A stretch of DNA of 7,964 nucleotides from Nitrospinota bacterium (GTDB taxonomy: Bacteria > UBA8248 > JACPRG01). A program made the position numbers and the translations under genes. The notes beneath the pieces were generated by a model, which ran no database searches, had not been told where the DNA came from, and worked only from the letters and a program-made list of their open reading frames with translations. The stretch covers positions 1-7,964 of the forward strand of contig JASLXW010000176.1 of assembly GCA_030740135.1 (NCBI GenBank). Direction: 5' to 3'. Below, one piece after another: positions 5,821 through 7,964 of the stretch (position 1 is its first letter; each line of letters starts with the position of its first letter).

Positions 5821-7680
5821 GTGTGGAGCGATTCGACCAAAGAGGAACGGACACCCCAAGACCATCAGTATCGGCAGTGCTGGGCCGACTTGAGCGCCGG
5901 AAGCTTCCGGGAAGAGATCAAGACCTGCGAGGACCTCGAAGACATGCTGGGCGGGATCGGCCGGTCCTGCAAGCTGCTCCAGGGTTACGAGGTGGAGGAC
6001 CCCTACGCCCCTGAATCCCCCCTCGTCATGAACCTGGGACTGTTCACGGGCTCGGATGTCATGACGGGCCTGCGGGCGTTTTTCAGCGCTTACAGCCCTT
6101 TGAAGACCTCAAAATCGGGCCGGCCTTCGGCCATGTGGAGCGCGGTCTCGGGCAAGTTCGGCACCAAGCTGGCCTGCGCCGGCGTGGACGAGGTCATCTT
6201 CACGGGCCGGTGTGAAAGGTGGAGCTATCTCCTCATCGAGGGGGACCGGGACGCCCGTACGTACACCCTACACGACGCCTCCGAGCTTCTGGGGATGACC
6301 ACCCACGAGAAGATCCTGTGGTTAGCCGATCACTACGACAACGCCCACTTCGCCGTCCTCGGACCCTCCGGAGAGAATTGGCGGGGGAACCGGTTCGCCG
6401 GGATCGCGTGCAGCACGGAGAATCAGGTCAAGTCGCGCCAAGCGAAGCCCCGTTTCGCGGGACGCGGCGGGATGGGAAACCTGATGGGGTCGAAGAACCT
6501 CCTCGCCATCGCGGCCAAGACCCCCGATCCCCGGGGCCGGGTGTCCCCGGTCATCAAGACCGTCAACGTCGAAGTCTCCCGGGGGGACGGCTCGCGAAAC
6601 TACCGGGACAAGCGCAAGCAAAACGGCGGGGGCGGCACCTGGCGGAACTATCCGCCTCTGCACAAGGCCGGCATCCTGCCCGAGAACAACTTCGTGCCGC
6701 AAGGGACTGAAGGCCCCGTCACACAGTTCCGCGACAGCTTCGAGGAGAACTACTACGTCAAGGACGAGTCCTGTTTCAAGTGCGGGATCGCGTGTCACAA
6801 AAACGTCTACGACGCCGTCGAGGAAAACGGCAAGCGGAAACCCGGAAAGTTTCACGTCAAGCTCGATTACGAGCCCCTCAACCTCATGACGACCAACATC
6901 GGCATCTACGACCAGGCGCAGACGCTGGAGATTGTGGAGCTGACCGACGACACGGGGTTCGACTCCATCAGCCTGGGCGTCGTCCTGGGTTACGCCATGG
7001 AGTACAACGAGCGGCGCGACCGGGGCGAGCCGGGAGAGAAGATCCTGGGCGGCATCCGGTTCGGTGATTTCGAGGGGATCATCAACCTCGTCCGCCGGTG
7101 CGCCGCGGGTGAGGAGCCGGAGCTCGGCCAGGGCGTGATGCGCCTTTCCGAATCCCTCGGCGAGACGGACTACGCCATGCACTGCAAGGGGGTGGAGCTC
7201 CCCGCCTACCTGCCCGAGACCAACCCCGGCTACCCCTTCGCCATCGCCGGCGGCCACATGTCCATGCGGACGTTCCTCTTCCTGGTCTTCGAGGAGAAAA
7301 CCTCCCTGGACTACTGGGAGGACGCCATCCTGAACCGGGGGATTCACTACACCCGCGACGACCTGATTGGCACCTGCAAGTTCGCCGGAACGCCCGACTC
7401 CTTCTTCCTGGACGCCATCCGGGACATCACGGGCGTGCCCACGACCGAGCCCGAGCTCAAGGACGCGGTCATGCGGACGTATCTGCGCGGACTGCTCCTG
7501 GAGAGAAAGCAGGGCTTCACGGACGAGGATTACGTCCTGCCCGCCCGGGTGTACGAGCGCCAGGAGCACATCAAGATCCCGCAATTCATCACGCCGGAGT
7601 TCTGGACCGAGTTGCGCGCGCGCGTCCTGAAGGGGCTCGATAAACGGCTGGAAGAGTATGGGATGGAGACGCCGGTGTAA
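5821..7680 (+). CDS. Aldehyde:ferredoxin oxidoreductase (AOR) family tungsten/molybdenum pterin enzyme
   Basis: Predicted cytoplasmic enzyme coupling aldehyde-to-carboxylate (or related) redox chemistry to ferredoxin via a W/Mo bis-pterin and one [4Fe-4S] cluster. The 619 residues match the family (about 600-620). The N-terminal domain has WADLSAGS (21-28), GLFTG (73-77), SP at 92-93, GPSGEN (181-186) and the pterin-loop GRGGMGNLMGSKNL (214-227). Cluster ligands are visible as CFKCGIAC (Cys318, Cys321, Cys325) plus Cys519. Both pterin-binding DxxGL(C/D) motifs of P. furiosus AOR are recognisable as D376-DTGF-D381 and D514-LIGT-C519. An acidic DYEP block is at 349-352, and His479 sits where an active-site His is expected. 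GTG 5821 is preferred, since GGAG lies 9 nt upstream and the family N-terminus begins about here; an in-frame GTG at 5731 lacks a ribosome site and lies within the leader structure. No ferredoxin, MoaD or cofactor gene is adjacent, and the real substrate is unknown. Confidence 0.9.
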   Translation: MWSDSTKEERTPQDHQYRQCWADLSAGSFREEIKTCEDLEDMLGGIGRSCKLLQGYEVEDPYAPESPLVMNLGLFTGSDVMTGLRAFFSAYSPLKTSKSGRPSAMWSAVSGKFGTKLACAGVDEVIFTGRCERWSYLLIEGDRDARTYTLHDASELLGMTTHEKILWLADHYDNAHFAVLGPSGENWRGNRFAGIACSTENQVKSRQAKPRFAGRGGMGNLMGSKNLLAIAAKTPDPRGRVSPVIKTVNVEVSRGDGSRNYRDKRKQNGGGGTWRNYPPLHKAGILPENNFVPQGTEGPVTQFRDSFEENYYVKDESCFKCGIACHKNVYDAVEENGKRKPGKFHVKLDYEPLNLMTTNIGIYDQAQTLEIVELTDDTGFDSISLGVVLGYAMEYNERRDRGEPGEKILGGIRFGDFEGIINLVRRCAAGEEPELGQGVMRLSESLGETDYAMHCKGVELPAYLPETNPGYPFAIAGGHMSMRTFLFLVFEEKTSLDYWEDAILNRGIHYTRDDLIGTCKFAGTPDSFFLDAIRDITGVPTTEPELKDAVMRTYLRGLLLERKQGFTDEDYVLPARVYERQEHIKIPQFITPEFWTELRARVLKGLDKRLEEYGMETPV

Positions 7681-7964
7681 GGCGGAACCCGCGCGGGGAT
7701 GCTTCCTTCGGCATCGTTCAGGACAAGCCTTGAAAGTCCCCCCCCAGGGGTTGGGCCCCCCTCCCGCAAAACTTTCATTTGGCGCAAGAAACTGATCGGC
7801 GGCGCCTTGAGCCCGTCGGGTGATAAGAAATATCGGCTGGTGAGAACTCCGTCCTACACCTTCCGCAACGGTCTTTGGCGGCGGCGGGGGATCAACAACC
7901 GGAAGGCGGTCAGGACGCCCAAACCGATCAACTGGAACAGGCGGAGTGTGCAGAACCAGATCCG
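7681..7964. other. Spacer after the AOR gene; no recognisable gene
   Basis: This 284-nt end stretch has no family match I can see. A frame on the + strand, beginning ATG at 7699 after GCGGGG and in phase with the AOR gene, stays open to the window edge. It encodes an Arg/Lys/Pro-rich sequence (for example WRRRGINNRKAVRTPKP). The - strand is also open in one frame across the region. Early codons are not GC3-rich like the neighbours, so I treat it as probable non-coding DNA or the edge of an unrecognised gene. Confidence 0.3.
7698..7777 (+). terminator. Candidate terminator region: small hairpin plus nested inverted repeat
   Basis: GATGC (7698-7702) and GCATC (7711-7715) form a short hairpin 18 nt after the AOR stop. 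Further on, TGAAAGT (7731-7737) and ACTTTCA (7771-7777) form a 7-bp outer stem enclosing AGGGG (7746-7750) and CCCCT (7758-7762) in a C-rich tract. Only a short T-stretch follows. This is the best terminator candidate for the AOR transcript, but it is not a classical one. Confidence 0.3.

Noticed and set aside
5850..5892. Possible frameshift at the AOR N-terminus: another frame reads PKTISIGSAGP before a stop
   Set aside because: The main frame gives a normal family N-terminus (YRQCWADLSAGS) with its own ribosome site, so no frameshift is needed.
6322..7584. 420-codon open frame on the - strand opposite the AOR gene
   Set aside because: The + strand has all the AOR cluster and pterin motifs. 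The antisense frame is a GC-rich mirror with Val/Leu/Asp/Gly-rich composition and no family features.
1..7964. CRISPR arrays, tRNA/rRNA genes, insertion-sequence ends
   Set aside because: I saw no regularly spaced repeats, no tRNA-like cloverleaf and no transposase motifs or flanking terminal repeats.

Overview
The window is GC-rich bacterial DNA. It has tightly packed genes, few spacers and Shine-Dalgarno sites in front of most starts. It carries a tripartite tricarboxylate transporter (TTT, TctCBA) operon and a tungsten/molybdopterin aldehyde:ferredoxin oxidoreductase (AOR) family enzyme. That combination suits an anaerobic or facultative environmental bacterium, for example a Desulfobacterota-like lineage. 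The taxonomic guess is weak, because no rRNA or marker gene is present.

Left half, + strand (1-4048). The 3' part of tctC (periplasmic binding protein) is followed by tctB (small membrane subunit), tctA (large membrane subunit) and a Gfo/Idh/MocA-family NAD(P)-dependent oxidoreductase. The spacings (94, 4 and 47 nt) fit one operon that imports a carboxylate and then oxidises or reduces it. A strong stem-loop pair sits between tctC and tctB, where differential expression of binding protein and permease would be set. The first ~55 bases do not continue the TctC family pattern and may be a foreign or mis-joined end.

Middle, - strand (about 4095-5531). A FIST-domain (ligand-sensing) protein is followed downstream by the wreck of a dienelactone hydrolase gene. 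That remnant keeps its ribosome-binding site, its first ~20 codons and a block around the catalytic Asp. The core with the nucleophile Cys and the end with the His are gone, and the two surviving pieces are in different frames.

Right half, + strand (5821-7680). A complete but divergent AOR-family enzyme is transcribed divergently from the FIST gene. The 289-nt divergent spacer holds candidate promoters for both directions and a structured AOR leader. In that leader three short segments can pair in mutually exclusive ways, one of them next to the AOR start. The last 284 nt contain a nested inverted repeat and no recognisable gene.

Taken together, the genes suggest uptake and redox processing of an organic acid or aromatic-type compound, with a FIST sensor protein alongside. 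No substrate can be read from the sequence, and nothing here is firmly a new multi-gene system. The observations most worth following are the AOR leader, the FIST/AOR divergent pair and the gutted hydrolase.
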